From Rhizorhapis sp. SPR117 (lineage in GTDB: Bacteria; Pseudomonadota; Alphaproteobacteria; Sphingomonadales; Sphingomonadaceae): 64,000 nucleotides of DNA. Below, piece after piece: positions 1 to 9,179 of this stretch. Where the stretch lies: positions 124,001-188,000 of the forward strand of contig NZ_JAKKIE010000001.1 in NCBI RefSeq assembly GCF_021742065.1, given 5' to 3'. Both the position numbers and the translations under genes were made by a program. A model generated the notes under the pieces. The model made no database searches. It worked only from the letters and a program-made list of their open reading frames with translations, and was not told the origin of the DNA. Within the stretch, counting starts at the first letter, position 1. Each line of letters starts with the position of its first letter.

Positions 1-386
1 CGCTCTTTTTCAGAACTGACTGCATGTTGGGTTTCCTTCACATGGAGACGCGACGGATCCGCGCCCAAGTGAAAGGGTGGTCAGATGCCTTGCGTGGTCG
101 CAACGGGCGGCCCGAGGAGGCCCCCTCGATTCGGCCATCATTTTGCGATTCTCGGCTTTTTAAGCATGGCCACGGGGCACGATGCTCCGACATCCGGGGC
201 GGGCCGCCCGTCAAAACGGGGCAAGATGCCCGTGATTGCGGGGCGGCTTGCCCCACATTTGCGGGCACGCGGCAATCGCGGTAGATTCGGCGGCCAGATT
301 ATCGGAAATTAACCATTCTCGGTTCATAATCGCTGCCGTAAGCCAGACGCGTAGATCGGGCTTCTTATGGATCGCAACTTCAGGAC
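1..386. other. No gene seen; GC-rich leader region
   Basis: I see no convincing coding sequence here. Short open frames on both strands lack a ribosome binding site and have no recognisable protein character. The stretch around 200-265 contains several short G/C inverted repeats that could form hairpins. The window may start inside a larger intergenic region or after a gene lying to the left. Confidence 0.4.
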
Positions 387-839
387 GTGGGCACTATGGG
401 CGCCGCAGACTCACGAGACATCACCCTCAATATCTCCGAACCCCTGTTCCGGCTGACAACCGAAGGCATCCGCCTGCATTCAAATGAAACCCTGCATCAT
501 CAGACGCTTTCGAATCTGATCGACCATAGAAGTTCCCGTACCGAAAAGATCGGAAGCCACGATACCCGCACTCTCAAGGAACATCTTACTTCAATTCCAT
601 CGGACGGGACCATTCGAATTCGTCTCAATATTTCCAGAACGAGCGCAACAAGCCTTGATGAAGTGAAGGATTTACTGAGCCGCCAGCTCGACTCCAAACT
701 GACTGTGGCGGATGCCTTATCATTCCTTTTGTTCGATTATGTGGTCGAACAGAAGGCCGCGCAGGTCATGGGCAAGCTGGATCTCAGCGGCCCAGACCCA
801 TTCGGACGTAACGGATTCGCCAACGGTCATTCCAGTTAA
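387..839 (+). CDS. Hypothetical protein, 150 aa
   Basis: I do not recognise this protein. The frame opens with GTG at 387; an in-frame ATG three codons later at 396 is an equally good start. The product is mixed alpha/beta without signal peptide or membrane segment. Its C-terminal third (SRQLDSKLTVADALSFLLF) resembles the helical part of small plasmid-borne regulatory or accessory proteins, but I cannot assign a family. It lies in the same direction as the HTH-like gene at 994, separated by about 150 bp, so co-transcription is possible but not shown. Confidence 0.5.
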   Translation: MGTMGAADSRDITLNISEPLFRLTTEGIRLHSNETLHHQTLSNLIDHRSSRTEKIGSHDTRTLKEHLTSIPSDGTIRIRLNISRTSATSLDEVKDLLSRQLDSKLTVADALSFLLFDYVVEQKAAQVMGKLDLSGPDPFGRNGFANGHSS

Positions 840-993
840 ACGGCTTGGTCCACAGTGTGTTAGCCAACCAATTACCCGCCCTGTTTGGCTCAAACCGGGC
901 TTGCATTGCCGATTTCCATGTGATTGTGTCTCCTGATCCAGGCGGCAATGCGAGATCGAAATGTCATCTCTTGCCAAAGTGGGGGCGTAAGTT

Positions 994-1488
994 GTGGAGG
1001 CCGTCGAGCGCGACGAGCCGCAGCGGGATTACGTACCCCTGATCCTTCAAACCATGGCTGTGCGGGACACCGCGCAGCGCAGGCTGGCGCATATGACCGG
1101 GATCAGCAAATCCCGTCTTGGCCTCCTCCTTCATAGCGATCCCGACAAGCGGTCGGTGATGACTCTACCTGAGCTTGAGAAAATTCTCCACGCGCTCGGC
1201 ACCAACATCCTGCAGGCGTATATCTGCATCGAGACCTTCAAAGGTCTCGAATTGCCCGACAGGGAGCGATATGCAACCGTCATTTCAATGCTTTGCGAGA
1301 TGTTCGCCGGCCTGCCCCGCAAGATCATCGAGGCGCTCGATGAGATCAACGGCATCGACGGATCGGAGGTGAAACGCGATTGGGGCGCGCCCCTCCAGAA
1401 GGCGGTCGTCAAGCGGGTCGCCGAAGAAGTCGTGAAGATCCGTGAACGGCGGGCACGGATCACAGATGGCGATGATTTCCAGATCTAG
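994..1488 (+). CDS. XRE/Cro-like helix-turn-helix protein
   Basis: The 164-residue product carries a probable helix-turn-helix near residues 28-70: a helix with MTGISKSRLGLLLHSD followed by a second helical segment (LPELEKILHALG), a spacing typical of XRE-type DNA-binding domains. The C-terminal half is helical and charged, consistent with dimerisation. The proposed start is GTG at 994, preceded by a purine-rich GGGGGCG; an internal ATG at about 1054 is an alternative. It would act as a cytoplasmic regulator. No target can be named, but its place beside plasmid-type genes suggests regulation of the mobile element rather than of core functions. Confidence 0.6.
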   Translation: MEAVERDEPQRDYVPLILQTMAVRDTAQRRLAHMTGISKSRLGLLLHSDPDKRSVMTLPELEKILHALGTNILQAYICIETFKGLELPDRERYATVISMLCEMFAGLPRKIIEALDEINGIDGSEVKRDWGAPLQKAVVKRVAEEVVKIRERRARITDGDDFQI

Positions 1489-1534
1489 GCGCCGCTATCG
1501 CGTCAACGACGCACCGCACGCCGCACGCCCTCGT

Positions 1535-2485
1535 TCAAAAGGTCGACACCGTCGCCGCGCGTCCGGCAGGACGTGCCGCCGTTGCCGGAACAACGGTCAC
1601 TTGGGGAACTATGGTCGCCCGGCGCTCAAAACCGCTCAGCCGCGACCAGTTCAACAGCACATTGTCGACATAATCCCGCGTTTCCGGGATCCGCGGCACC
1701 GCACCGTTCCGGACGCGGCCAGGTCCAGCGTTGTAGGCCGCCAGGGCAAGGTGATAGTGACCAAAACGGTCGAGTTGCCGCCGCAGATATTTGGCGCCGC
1801 CTCGAAGGTTGCTCTCCACATGGTAGCGGTCGACCCCCAGCTGCGCCGCCGTTCCCGGCATCAACTGGGTCAAACCGAAGGCATTTTTGGGCGAATAAAT
1901 GTTGGGCTGATACTGACTTTCCCGGATGATCATTGCGTCGAACAGACCGACCGGGATGCCATGTTCACATGCAATATTGCTCATCAATCCATAATAGGTC
2001 GCCCGGCGGAACTCCGCATCAGACCGCAAGAAGCCGGTCGGGCGGTAGGGCGCTGCGGAACATTCCGGCACGTAACGCGGCGAAGCGGACGCAAATATGG
2101 GTCCGCCCCGCATCCAGATCGGGACGGGGATCGATCCTGCCGCCGGGAGCAGACCTGTGGAGGGCGGCACCGATGGCTGCGCCACACTGGTACGCGCCGG
2201 TACCTCCGGCGCAGCGCTGAAACTGTCAACCATCTGAAACTCCACCCAGCGGCGGCTCAGATCGTGGATGCGGAACGCGGGGGGCAGTGCCGGCAACGCC
2301 GCGTGATCAGCCGCCTGAGGGGCCTCATCCTCGACATCCTCGCCCGCCCGGAGCGGCCTCTGCGGATTGGTGGCGCCCATCGAAATCAACTGGACGCTAC
2401 GCGCCGCCGGCGGCGGCTCCGCAGCCATACTACCGGTTTCCCACCCTATCGCCGCGACCGCGATGCCGATCAGAAATGCTCGCAT
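1535..2485 (-). CDS. Lytic transglycosylase, SLT domain (VirB1-like)
   Basis: The 316-residue protein begins with a hydrophobic export signal (MRAFLIGIAVAAIGW...) and a proline-rich linker. The C-terminal half is a lysozyme-like SLT domain. The catalytic glutamate is visible in MIIRESQYQP (about Glu189), followed by the family motifs GLTQLMPGTA and ALAAYNAGPG. Such enzymes cleave the MurNAc-GlcNAc bond of peptidoglycan in the periplasm. In conjugative plasmids the VirB1-type members open the wall for type IV secretion assembly. The start at 2485 was chosen because it directly precedes the signal peptide; an upstream ATG at 2506 is also in frame. Nearby plasmid-type genes favour a conjugation role, but no other T4SS gene is visible. 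Confidence 0.88.
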   Translation of the reverse strand: MRAFLIGIAVAAIGWETGSMAAEPPPAARSVQLISMGATNPQRPLRAGEDVEDEAPQAADHAALPALPPAFRIHDLSRRWVEFQMVDSFSAAPEVPARTSVAQPSVPPSTGLLPAAGSIPVPIWMRGGPIFASASPRYVPECSAAPYRPTGFLRSDAEFRRATYYGLMSNIACEHGIPVGLFDAMIIRESQYQPNIYSPKNAFGLTQLMPGTAAQLGVDRYHVESNLRGGAKYLRRQLDRFGHYHLALAAYNAGPGRVRNGAVPRIPETRDYVDNVLLNWSRLSGFERRATIVPQVTVVPATAARPAGRAATVSTF

Positions 2486-2595
2486 GAGATCCTCCCCAAT
2501 TCGCAATTAGGCCAAGTGGAGAGTATCAAATCCAACCTTGTCAATCCGCGCCGCCGCCATGAGAGCCGGGCGATGAGGGCCTGGGACGGCAGCGC

Positions 2596-3891
2596 ATGTG
2601 GCTGATCCCTCGCCGCACCAATGGCCTTGGCACGGGCAGAATTCCGCTGCCCCAACCTGTGCGCGACGCCCTTGTCCGATGGTATTCCGGCAGGGGCTCA
2701 AGGCATGACGAAGAGGCCGGCATCACCCTCGTCCAGCAAGCCCGCATTGGGGAGAAATGGATCGCCTGCGATTGTCTGCAGCCCGGCGCTTCACCGCCGA
2801 TCCTGACCCCCGCCTTCCTGTCCGAGGCTGAAACCTATTATCTTCGCCGGCTCACCAGCACCGACCGCCCCGAGCACCATCCCGACTGCCCTTTTTTCCG
2901 TGAGCAGGCCACCAATCGGCTCAGCGAGGTGCGCACCCATGAAAGCGCCGCCGATCCGCCAATGGGTTATTTCGAAGTGCTGCGCCCGGCGCCGGAGAAG
3001 CTCGCGCAAAAGCCCGAAGAAGACAGTAGCGACGACCGGACGCGCCAGGGTTCAGTCCCCCGGCTCGCCCGCCTGCTTTGGCGCCTGCTCCACATTTCCG
3101 GTCTCAACCGCGTCCCGCCGCTTGGCGAAGATCATGTCGGCCATTCGATCAGCGATGAGTTCCGAACCCTGTCCGCCGCTGCGACAAGAATCGAAATCGC
3201 GCCAGGGATCGAGCTCGGTCGCGCTTTCTGGACCCATGCGCAGGCGCTCCACAGCAAACGCGTTTATGCCAGCCTGCGCGAGATCGCCCGCCGTTGGCCG
3301 CGTGGCCATGCGCCCCAGGCCTTCCTGGCCCTTTTCGCACATGAGTTCCGCGGCGCGACGATCCAGGTGTCGGGCTCGGATCCGGTCGTGATCGCCAACC
3401 GCGTGCAATCTCCCTCCGTGCGCGGCAATACCATCAAGGGTCCCTATCTGGTCCTCATCGTGGCCGGACAATATCCCGAGGCGCATGGATATGCGCCGCT
3501 TCGCGCATACGCCCAGCCGATCCTTTCGGGCCGACGGTTCATGCCCGTCGACTCCGAATTCGAGCGCGCGGTGCTGCGCGATTTGATCAAGCTACGCGTG
3601 ACATTTGACCGCTATGATATCGACCTGATGATCGAGAAGCCTGTGTTCGACACCCTGACCCAGATCGGTCCCTGCCGGCCGGATTTCCTTCTTGAGGCGC
3701 GATCGAGATCCACGGGTGAAATCCGGCACGTCATGGTCGAAGCCATGGGCTCGAATGACGAGATGTACCTGCTTTCGAAAGCCGCAACGCACCCGCGAAT
3801 GGAGCAACTCGCTCCGCTCGTCTGCGTCTCACCGCTCGATCTCGAGCGGAACCGGATTGCACCAGCCGTCCTGCGCGGCTTCGGCCTCTAG
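2596..3891 (+). CDS. DUF1173-like plasmid protein
   Basis: This 431-residue protein has a Cys-containing N-terminal region (IACDCLQPG near residue 56 and HHPDCPFF near residue 97), matching my recollection of the DUF1173 family, defined by three conserved N-terminal cysteines and common on proteobacterial conjugative plasmids. The function of that family is unknown. The Cys/His pattern suggests a small zinc-binding element. The C-terminal part (CRPDFLLEARSRSTGEIRHVMVEAMG) looks nuclease-fold-like, with Asp and Glu in a PD-(D/E)xK-type arrangement. That last point is my inference. The stop codon overlaps the stop of the convergent gene at 3888. Confidence 0.6.
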   Translation: MWLIPRRTNGLGTGRIPLPQPVRDALVRWYSGRGSRHDEEAGITLVQQARIGEKWIACDCLQPGASPPILTPAFLSEAETYYLRRLTSTDRPEHHPDCPFFREQATNRLSEVRTHESAADPPMGYFEVLRPAPEKLAQKPEEDSSDDRTRQGSVPRLARLLWRLLHISGLNRVPPLGEDHVGHSISDEFRTLSAAATRIEIAPGIELGRAFWTHAQALHSKRVYASLREIARRWPRGHAPQAFLALFAHEFRGATIQVSGSDPVVIANRVQSPSVRGNTIKGPYLVLIVAGQYPEAHGYAPLRAYAQPILSGRRFMPVDSEFERAVLRDLIKLRVTFDRYDIDLMIEKPVFDTLTQIGPCRPDFLLEARSRSTGEIRHVMVEAMGSNDEMYLLSKAATHPRMEQLAPLVCVSPLDLERNRIAPAVLRGFGL

Positions 3892-4157
3892 CCCCAGTTC
3901 ATCGAGGCCGCGAACAAGATGACGATCGCGAGGGTCACGGGCATTGAGGTCAAATAGAGCTTCTGCCAACGCCACCAGGTTCGCGGCACAAACAACAGCG
4001 CCGCTTGCCAGGAGGTCACTGCGGTCCAGCTGCGTTCGCGGTACACCGCGCATAGCATCATCCCGATCGAGAGCGCGAACGCCATCGCGCAACAGATCCC
4101 GGTCGCCAGATACAATGCCATCCAGTTGGCCGCTTCGACTGTCGTCAGCTGTCCCAT
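3888..4157 (-). CDS. Small inner-membrane protein
   Basis: This 89-residue product, read from ATG at 4157, has two hydrophobic segments (about residues 12-36 and 66-86) joined by a Trp/Arg-rich loop (RTWWRWQKLY), suggesting an inner-membrane protein with two transmembrane helices. I do not recognise the family. The start is chosen over the upstream ATG at 4226 because it immediately precedes the first membrane helix. The gene ends head-to-head with the DUF1173-like gene, the two stop codons sharing bases, which suggests compact plasmid-style packing. Confidence 0.5.
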   Translation of the reverse strand: MGQLTTVEAANWMALYLATGICCAMAFALSIGMMLCAVYRERSWTAVTSWQAALLFVPRTWWRWQKLYLTSMPVTLAIVILFAASMNWG

Positions 4158-4548
4158 CTCGGTTCCACCGGGCCTGTCGTTCAGCAAAAGCCTAACGCAG
4201 CGGGCAAATCCGGGCAATCGACACAATACCCATAGGCCATCGTTGACGGGATCGAGCCAAGCAGACCTGGCAGTGCGCCCTACAAGAATATGGCAAGACG
4301 AGCACTGGAATGGCGCCTATCCAGACAGCATAGATAACGTCACGCTATCGCACATCACGCAATCAAATAAATATTATTAACAAAACATTTACACTAATTC
4401 GGATGATCTTCTGTTCCAACATCTGGATCTGGTAAGGACGGATCGAATTCAAGATTGGGAAGATTACTTATTGAAAGTAAGTGCGCGCCGAATCTAGCAG
4501 GCGGGAGAACCCCACGCGCCATGTCGGCGCAGCCGACTGGACGCGCGC
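4158..4548. other. Intergenic, AT-rich segment
   Basis: No supported gene. The part around 4340-4450 is clearly more AT-rich than its surroundings (for example AAATAAATATTATTAACAAA), which fits promoter DNA for the small gene at 4549 or a recombination or replication site. No iterons or paired repeats were seen. Confidence 0.4.
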
Positions 4549-4821
4549 ATGCAGGCCATAGTTCTCATCATTCTCTATCAGGGGCAAGAGACCCTTGCGG
4601 TCTACGACACCGATTCCGCCGCCTGGGATGCACTGCTGGAGTTTGTTGATCAGCGTTGGCAGGGCCGCTTCGGTCACATCCCTCGTCCGGACAACAACGA
4701 CGAACGCGTCGAGACCTTCTTCAGCGGAGAAGATGTTTATCTGCTTGCCTCGACCGATGTCATCGGTCTCGAGCCGACGCACCGGGGCCCGCGTCACAGC
4801 GCGTCGTCATCGGCGCGATAA
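4549..4821 (+). CDS. Hypothetical protein, 90 aa
   Basis: A short acidic protein with an alternating beta/alpha pattern (QAIVLIILYQGQETLAVYDTDSAA..., then AWDALLEFVDQRWQG). No signal peptide, membrane helix or known motif is present. The amino-acid composition looks like a real small globular protein, and small genes of this type are common beside VirB1/DUF1173 genes on sphingomonad plasmids. The function is unknown. The start is ATG at 4549 with no strong ribosome binding site. Confidence 0.45.
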   Translation: MQAIVLIILYQGQETLAVYDTDSAAWDALLEFVDQRWQGRFGHIPRPDNNDERVETFFSGEDVYLLASTDVIGLEPTHRGPRHSASSSAR

Positions 4822-5224
4822 GGGCCCAGGGCGATGTTCGGGTGCCTCATTCCCGGCGACAGGATCGGGCTTGAAACCACCCAGGTTATCAACAAACGTA
4901 TGCTCGGCAGTGCGAAGCCGCGGCGCTGAAAGCGCGACCGCTGGCCAAATGCGCACCTGGATCATGCCCGCAAAGACCTTCGGAACGAGCATTCGCGCAG
5001 TTGGATCCAACGATGAGCCGACGCATTACCCACCCGGCATCGTTGACCCGGATCCGCGTGCGTATCTGCACCTACCGCACCATCCGCTCCCCCCTGCAAT
5101 CGAGCGCGGCCTTAGCCGTTCCACGCCCCATGAACAGGGTGAAGACTGTCAGGCCAGCCGCGATTGCACCGCCTCGGCCACCGTCCGCCGCTACCCGGAA
5201 GCGCACCGCATAAAAGTTCCAGAT
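4822..5224. other. Gene-poor region, possibly decayed leftward ORFs
   Basis: No intact gene can be supported. On the minus strand several open stretches interrupted by stops follow one another: a frame from about 5220 to 5075 encodes a signal-peptide-like segment (AAGLTVFTLFMGRGTAKAALDC) ending in TAG, and further open frames continue to 4807. This could be a decayed plasmid gene or chance coding in GC-rich DNA. I could not recognise any family. Confidence 0.3.
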
Positions 5225-7798
5225 TCAAGATAGGCGTCGGCTACCCACCGGCCTGATCAACGGCGCCAGGTGCGCGCCGACCGCTTTGATCAGTTCGAAG
5301 GCGCCGAGCAACGCAACGCCTGTCAATATGATCAAGCCGACCTCAACCCAGCCCAGTGGCGCAAAACCCAAACGCTGCTGAAGCGGTTCAACCCCGAAGA
5401 TCAGGACCGTCCCGGCCAGGATAAATCCCAGGACAAAGCGGAACGCCACATTGTGCCGGACAACCGCCTGGCTGATATGCGCACTGAACGACCGATGGGC
5501 GAGAACCAGGGCAATCACCGAGGCGACAAGAGCAAAGAACATGAATGTCCTTAATTCTTCAACCGGCAACGAAATACGGCCCGAAGCGACGAGGATCGCA
5601 CCGAGCACCGCGAGCGCCAGCCCCCCTTGAAACACCGAACTTGCCACCAAAGGCAGGTTGAACAAACGCTCCTGCGGCGCACGCGGCGGCCGCTGCATCA
5701 AATTCTCTTCTTCCTGCTCTGCCTCGAACACAAGTGCGCAGACCGGATCGATGATCATCTCGAGGAGGGCGATCTGGATGGGGCCCAGCAAAATCGGCGT
5801 CCCCAGGAGCAACGGCAACAGTGCAAGCCCCGCAATCGGCACATGAACCGCGAAAATGAAACCTATCGCCTTTCGAATATTGTCATAGATCCGCCGCCCC
5901 AGCCGGATCGCCGAGACGATCGCGCCAAAATCGTCCTCCACCAGCACGATCGATGACGCCTCCCGCGCAACGTCGGTGCCGCGCTTGCCCATGGCGACAC
6001 CAATATGTGCGGCCCGCAGCGCAGGTGCATCGTTGACGCCGTCACCCGTCATGGCGACGATGTCACCAGCAGCCTTGAGCGCCGAAACGATCCGCAATTT
6101 CTGATCGGGCATCGTCCGCGCGCAGATCGAGACGGTCTTGATCCGCTCCGACAATTCCTCGTCACTCAGGGTGCTGATAGTCGGTCCTGTGAGCGTTTCA
6201 CCGGCATCGAGACCCGCTTCCGCGCCGATCGCCTGCGCTGTTGCCGCATAGTCACCCGTGATCATGATCACACGGATCCCGGCAGTCCTGCATTGGGCAA
6301 TCGCCTCTTTGACACCAGGGCGAAGCGGATCCTTCAATCCAACAAGTCCAAGCAGCTCAAAATCATGCTCGAGATGATCCTTCGCCGCCACCTCGCGCGG
6401 GACGCGTCCGGCCGCCACGCCAAGGACACGCATGCCGCGCACCGCCATCGCGGTGGCCGCCGCCTCGAGCCGGGCCTGACCCTCCTTGTCGAGCCTGCAC
6501 AGGCGGCCAATCGCCTCGGGCGCGCCCTTGGCCGCGGCAACGAACGTCGTCTCCTCCCCGGGGCTCTCCCAGATATTCGTCATTGCCAGCAAATCAGGTC
6601 GCAGGGTGTTGGTATGTATCAGCGTCCATCCGCGTACATCCTGGCAGGCCGCCGAAACGGCAGCTTCGTGGAAGGCCACCTCCATCGGATCGACGGGGAT
6701 CGGGGCACTCGCCATCGCACCATATCGCAAAAGCTCGTCGAAACGATCGCTGGCCATCCCCGCCCCAAGATCGGCCGTTTCGCCGGACGCCATCCAGAGT
6801 CCGGCTGCAACCATCCTGTTCTGGGTCAGCGTTCCGGTCTTGTCCGTGCAAAGGACCGTAGCCGCGCCCATGGACTCAATCGCCGACGCCCGCCGGGTGA
6901 GCACGCCGACCTGCGCGATACGCCAAGCGCCCATTGCCATGAAGATCGCAAGGACGACCGGGAACTCCTCGGGCAGAAGCGACATTCCGATCGCGATGCC
7001 GGCGAGCCATGCATCGAGCCATCCCCCGCGCACGAGCCCGTAGAGGAGAACCACCAGGGCAGCGACCGCGATGCCACCAGTCGCGCAGATGCGCACGATC
7101 CTGCGCATCTCATGCTGCAGCCGGGGCGCTTCGGTCTCGACGCTGGATAACGATCTGCCAATCTCGCCGATGCGGCTGCGGGGACCCGTAGCCGTCACGC
7201 GGGCGAGGCCTCCACCGCGAGTGACGATCGCACCGCCAAAGACATAAGGCAGATCGTCCCCGCCAGGTTCATGCGCGACCGCGTCCTCCTGGAAAGCGCT
7301 GCGCTTGCGCACTGGAACGGATTCCCCTGTCAGAAGCGATTCATCGCATTCGAGCCCCTGGGTCCGCAGCACCAGCGCGTCCGCCGCGATCCTGTCCCCT
7401 TCGTCAAGAACGAGGATATCGCCTTGAACGACCTCGCGGCCCGGCACGCGCACGGTCCCGCCATCGCGCATGACAAGCGCACGCGGCGCTGAAAGATCCC
7501 GCAACGCTTCCAGCACATTCTCGGTCCGGGCTTCCTGCACCACGGTCAGCAGTATCGAGAAACACGCGAACAGAAGCAGGATCAACGCCTCTCCCGTGTC
7601 GCCCAGAAGGAGGTAGGTGAGCCCTGCGGCAAGCAGCAGCGCCAACATCGGCTCGCGAAGCACCTCGAGCGCAATCCGCCATGGCGAGCGCTTCTTCTGC
7701 CGCGGAAGCTCGTTCGGCCCATCCCGGTCGAGCCGCTCACGAACCTGCGTTGCGGACAAACCATCCAGCGGGCTCTCAATAAGGGATTCCTTGGTCAT
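5225..7798 (-). CDS. P-type cation-transporting ATPase
   Basis: This 857-residue membrane pump has an N-terminal cation-ATPase domain (GLSATQVRERLDRDGPNELP), an actuator domain with the dephosphorylation loop LLTGES, the phosphorylation site CTDKTGTLTQNRM (Asp near residue 318), the hinge [12 protein letters not shown], and a C-terminal bundle of about six membrane helices. The M4 motif LLPEEFPVVLAIF and the overall length place it among P2/P3-type Ca2+/Mg2+/H+-like pumps rather than heavy-metal P1B pumps: there is no CPC motif and no metal-binding head. The transported ion cannot be fixed from sequence. The start at 7798 (MTKESLIESP) fits the family's N-terminus; in-frame starts further upstream (to 7861) exist. 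No partner gene is adjacent. Confidence 0.85.
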   Translation of the reverse strand: MTKESLIESPLDGLSATQVRERLDRDGPNELPRQKKRSPWRIALEVLREPMLALLLAAGLTYLLLGDTGEALILLLFACFSILLTVVQEARTENVLEALRDLSAPRALVMRDGGTVRVPGREVVQGDILVLDEGDRIAADALVLRTQGLECDESLLTGESVPVRKRSAFQEDAVAHEPGGDDLPYVFGGAIVTRGGGLARVTATGPRSRIGEIGRSLSSVETEAPRLQHEMRRIVRICATGGIAVAALVVLLYGLVRGGWLDAWLAGIAIGMSLLPEEFPVVLAIFMAMGAWRIAQVGVLTRRASAIESMGAATVLCTDKTGTLTQNRMVAAGLWMASGETADLGAGMASDRFDELLRYGAMASAPIPVDPMEVAFHEAAVSAACQDVRGWTLIHTNTLRPDLLAMTNIWESPGEETTFVAAAKGAPEAIGRLCRLDKEGQARLEAAATAMAVRGMRVLGVAAGRVPREVAAKDHLEHDFELLGLVGLKDPLRPGVKEAIAQCRTAGIRVIMITGDYAATAQAIGAEAGLDAGETLTGPTISTLSDEELSERIKTVSICARTMPDQKLRIVSALKAAGDIVAMTGDGVNDAPALRAAHIGVAMGKRGTDVAREASSIVLVEDDFGAIVSAIRLGRRIYDNIRKAIGFIFAVHVPIAGLALLPLLLGTPILLGPIQIALLEMIIDPVCALVFEAEQEEENLMQRPPRAPQERLFNLPLVASSVFQGGLALAVLGAILVASGRISLPVEELRTFMFFALVASVIALVLAHRSFSAHISQAVVRHNVAFRFVLGFILAGTVLIFGVEPLQQRLGFAPLGWVEVGLIILTGVALLGAFELIKAVGAHLAPLIRPVGSRRLS

Positions 7799-8021
7799 AT
7801 GTTGTCCAGTTTCGAGACCTGCAGTCGATGAATAGGGGCACATAGTTTGACCTCGGCGCAATGCACTCAGACGGAAACATCAGGGCGCAGCCCTCTTCGC
7901 CCGTCGAACGCATCTAAGCGCATGCCCCGCGCGCGTAATTAAGCAATATCCCCAGTGGAACGCTCGTCAGGCACGCCGCCAGGAGTCCTCAACGGAATGC
8001 AGTCGGCGTGATGGCGCCCCT

Positions 8022-8105
8022 AATCTGCTGGAATGGCTGGCCGATGTACTCGGCAGCATCGGCGAGGGTCACCTGATCAACCGGATCGACGATTTAAGAC
8101 CATGA
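8022..8105 (+). pseudogene. IS66-type transposase C-terminal remnant
   Basis: A short in-frame stretch ending in TGA at 8103-8105 reads NLLEWLADVLGSIGEG followed by HLINRIDDLRP. That resembles the extreme C-terminus of IS66-family transposases (pattern W-L-x-D-V-L-x-x-I ... I-x-x-L-x-x-L-x-P). No transposase body precedes it. It is probably the leftover of a deleted element. The assignment rests on a short match and is tentative. Confidence 0.35.
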
Positions 8106-8191
8106 GATCTGGTCGCCATCGCAGGCGTGAACGACCGATTTTCGTGGTTAGTCCTCGGGCCGCTTTCGGGGAGTAACTGCAACGAAACCGC

Positions 8192-8971
8192 CTACGCTAC
8201 GCGTGCCAGCATCGGCATTTCGTCGCGTCGCAAAGTCAGTACTTCGACGCCGTTCCCGGTAACCGCGACCGTATGCTCGAACTGGGCCGAGAGCTTCCGG
8301 TCGTTGGTCACGACCGTCCATCCATCGTCTTGGGTAGAGACCTTGCGCGTACCCTGATTGATCATCGGTTCGATCGTGAAAACCATGCCCTCGCGCAGGC
8401 GCACGCCCATTCCCGGCCGCCCGAAATTCATGACTTGCGGCTCCTCGTGCATCTCGCGACCAATGCCGTGCCCGCAAAATTCACGCACAATCGAGTAGCC
8501 ATTCTTTTTGGCGTGCCGCTCGATTGCGAAGCCGATGGCGCCGATATGGGCGCCAGGCCGCACCTGCCCTATGCCTTTCCACATCGCCTCCTGTGCGACA
8601 CGCACCAGCCGTTTTGCGGCAGATGAAACGTCGCCGATCAGATAGGTCTTGCTCGAGTCCGCAATGAAGCCGTTCTTCTCCAGCGTGATGTCGAGGTTGA
8701 TGATGTCGCCGTCCCGGACGATCTCGTCTGCATCCGGCACCCCGTGGCACACGACGTGATTGATCGAGCTGTTCAGGACGAATTTGAAGCCGTACTGCCC
8801 TTTGCTCGCCGGACGCGCGGCGAGCTCCACGGTGATGAAGCGATCGACCAGATCGTTGACCTGCAATGTCGACATGCCGGCGAGGTCTTGCTCGTCCAGC
8901 ATCTCGAAGACGGACGCCAGCAGCTTGCCGGAAACACGCATCAGCGCCAGTTCGTCAGATGTCTTCACCAT
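8192..8971 (-). CDS. map: Type I methionine aminopeptidase
   Basis: This 259-residue enzyme removes initiator methionine from nascent proteins in the cytoplasm. The pita-bread fold motifs are visible: the first metal ligands in NLDITLEKNGFIADSSKTY, the catalytic-site His in FCGHGIGREMHEEP, and Glu ligands in MVFTIEPM and AQFEHTVAVT. The start at 8971 (MVKTSDELALMRV) gives the classic N-terminus and lies one base after the stop of the upstream ParD-like gene; in-frame ATGs at 9004 and 9037 would give N-terminal extensions overlapping that gene. This is probably an accessory copy, since a housekeeping map is expected elsewhere in the genome. Its tight coupling to a ParD-like gene is discussed as a finding. 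Confidence 0.9.
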   Translation of the reverse strand: MVKTSDELALMRVSGKLLASVFEMLDEQDLAGMSTLQVNDLVDRFITVELAARPASKGQYGFKFVLNSSINHVVCHGVPDADEIVRDGDIINLDITLEKNGFIADSSKTYLIGDVSSAAKRLVRVAQEAMWKGIGQVRPGAHIGAIGFAIERHAKKNGYSIVREFCGHGIGREMHEEPQVMNFGRPGMGVRLREGMVFTIEPMINQGTRKVSTQDDGWTVVTNDRKLSAQFEHTVAVTGNGVEVLTLRRDEMPMLARVA

Positions 8972-8972
8972 G

Positions 8973-9179
8973 TCAGGCAGAGGCCGCTTCGGCGAGGCGA
9001 ACATGTGCTGCGGAAAATTGCGTCTTGACGATGTCATTGAATGACAAAGTGGGGCTTGCCTCGGCGAGCATACCGATCTTCATCCAGAATTCGGCTTGCG
9101 CATTGATGGAACGGCACATCACGGTGCTGGCCCTGCGGACCTCTTCGTGCAGCTCGTCGTTGATTTTCACAATGCCCAT
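8973..9179 (-). CDS. ParD-like family protein
   Basis: This 68-residue protein starts MGIVKINDELHEEVRRASTVM, a ribbon-helix-helix-type N-terminus, and continues with a helical region (QAEFWMKIGMLAEASP) typical of ParD-like antitoxin-related proteins. The start has a purine-rich GCGAAGGG upstream. It is immediately followed by a map-type gene, with only one base between stop and start, so the two are almost certainly co-transcribed. A ParD-like protein normally represses its own promoter; an inverted repeat fitting an operator lies at 9210-9225. No ParE toxin is present, so a classical toxin-antitoxin role is unlikely. Confidence 0.75.
   Translation of the reverse strand: MGIVKINDELHEEVRRASTVMCRSINAQAEFWMKIGMLAEASPTLSFNDIVKTQFSAAHVRLAEAASA

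Noticed and set aside
1442..2605. 387-codon plus-strand frame opposite the transglycosylase
   Set aside because: The product is Arg-rich with no motif, while the minus strand shows a full SLT domain.
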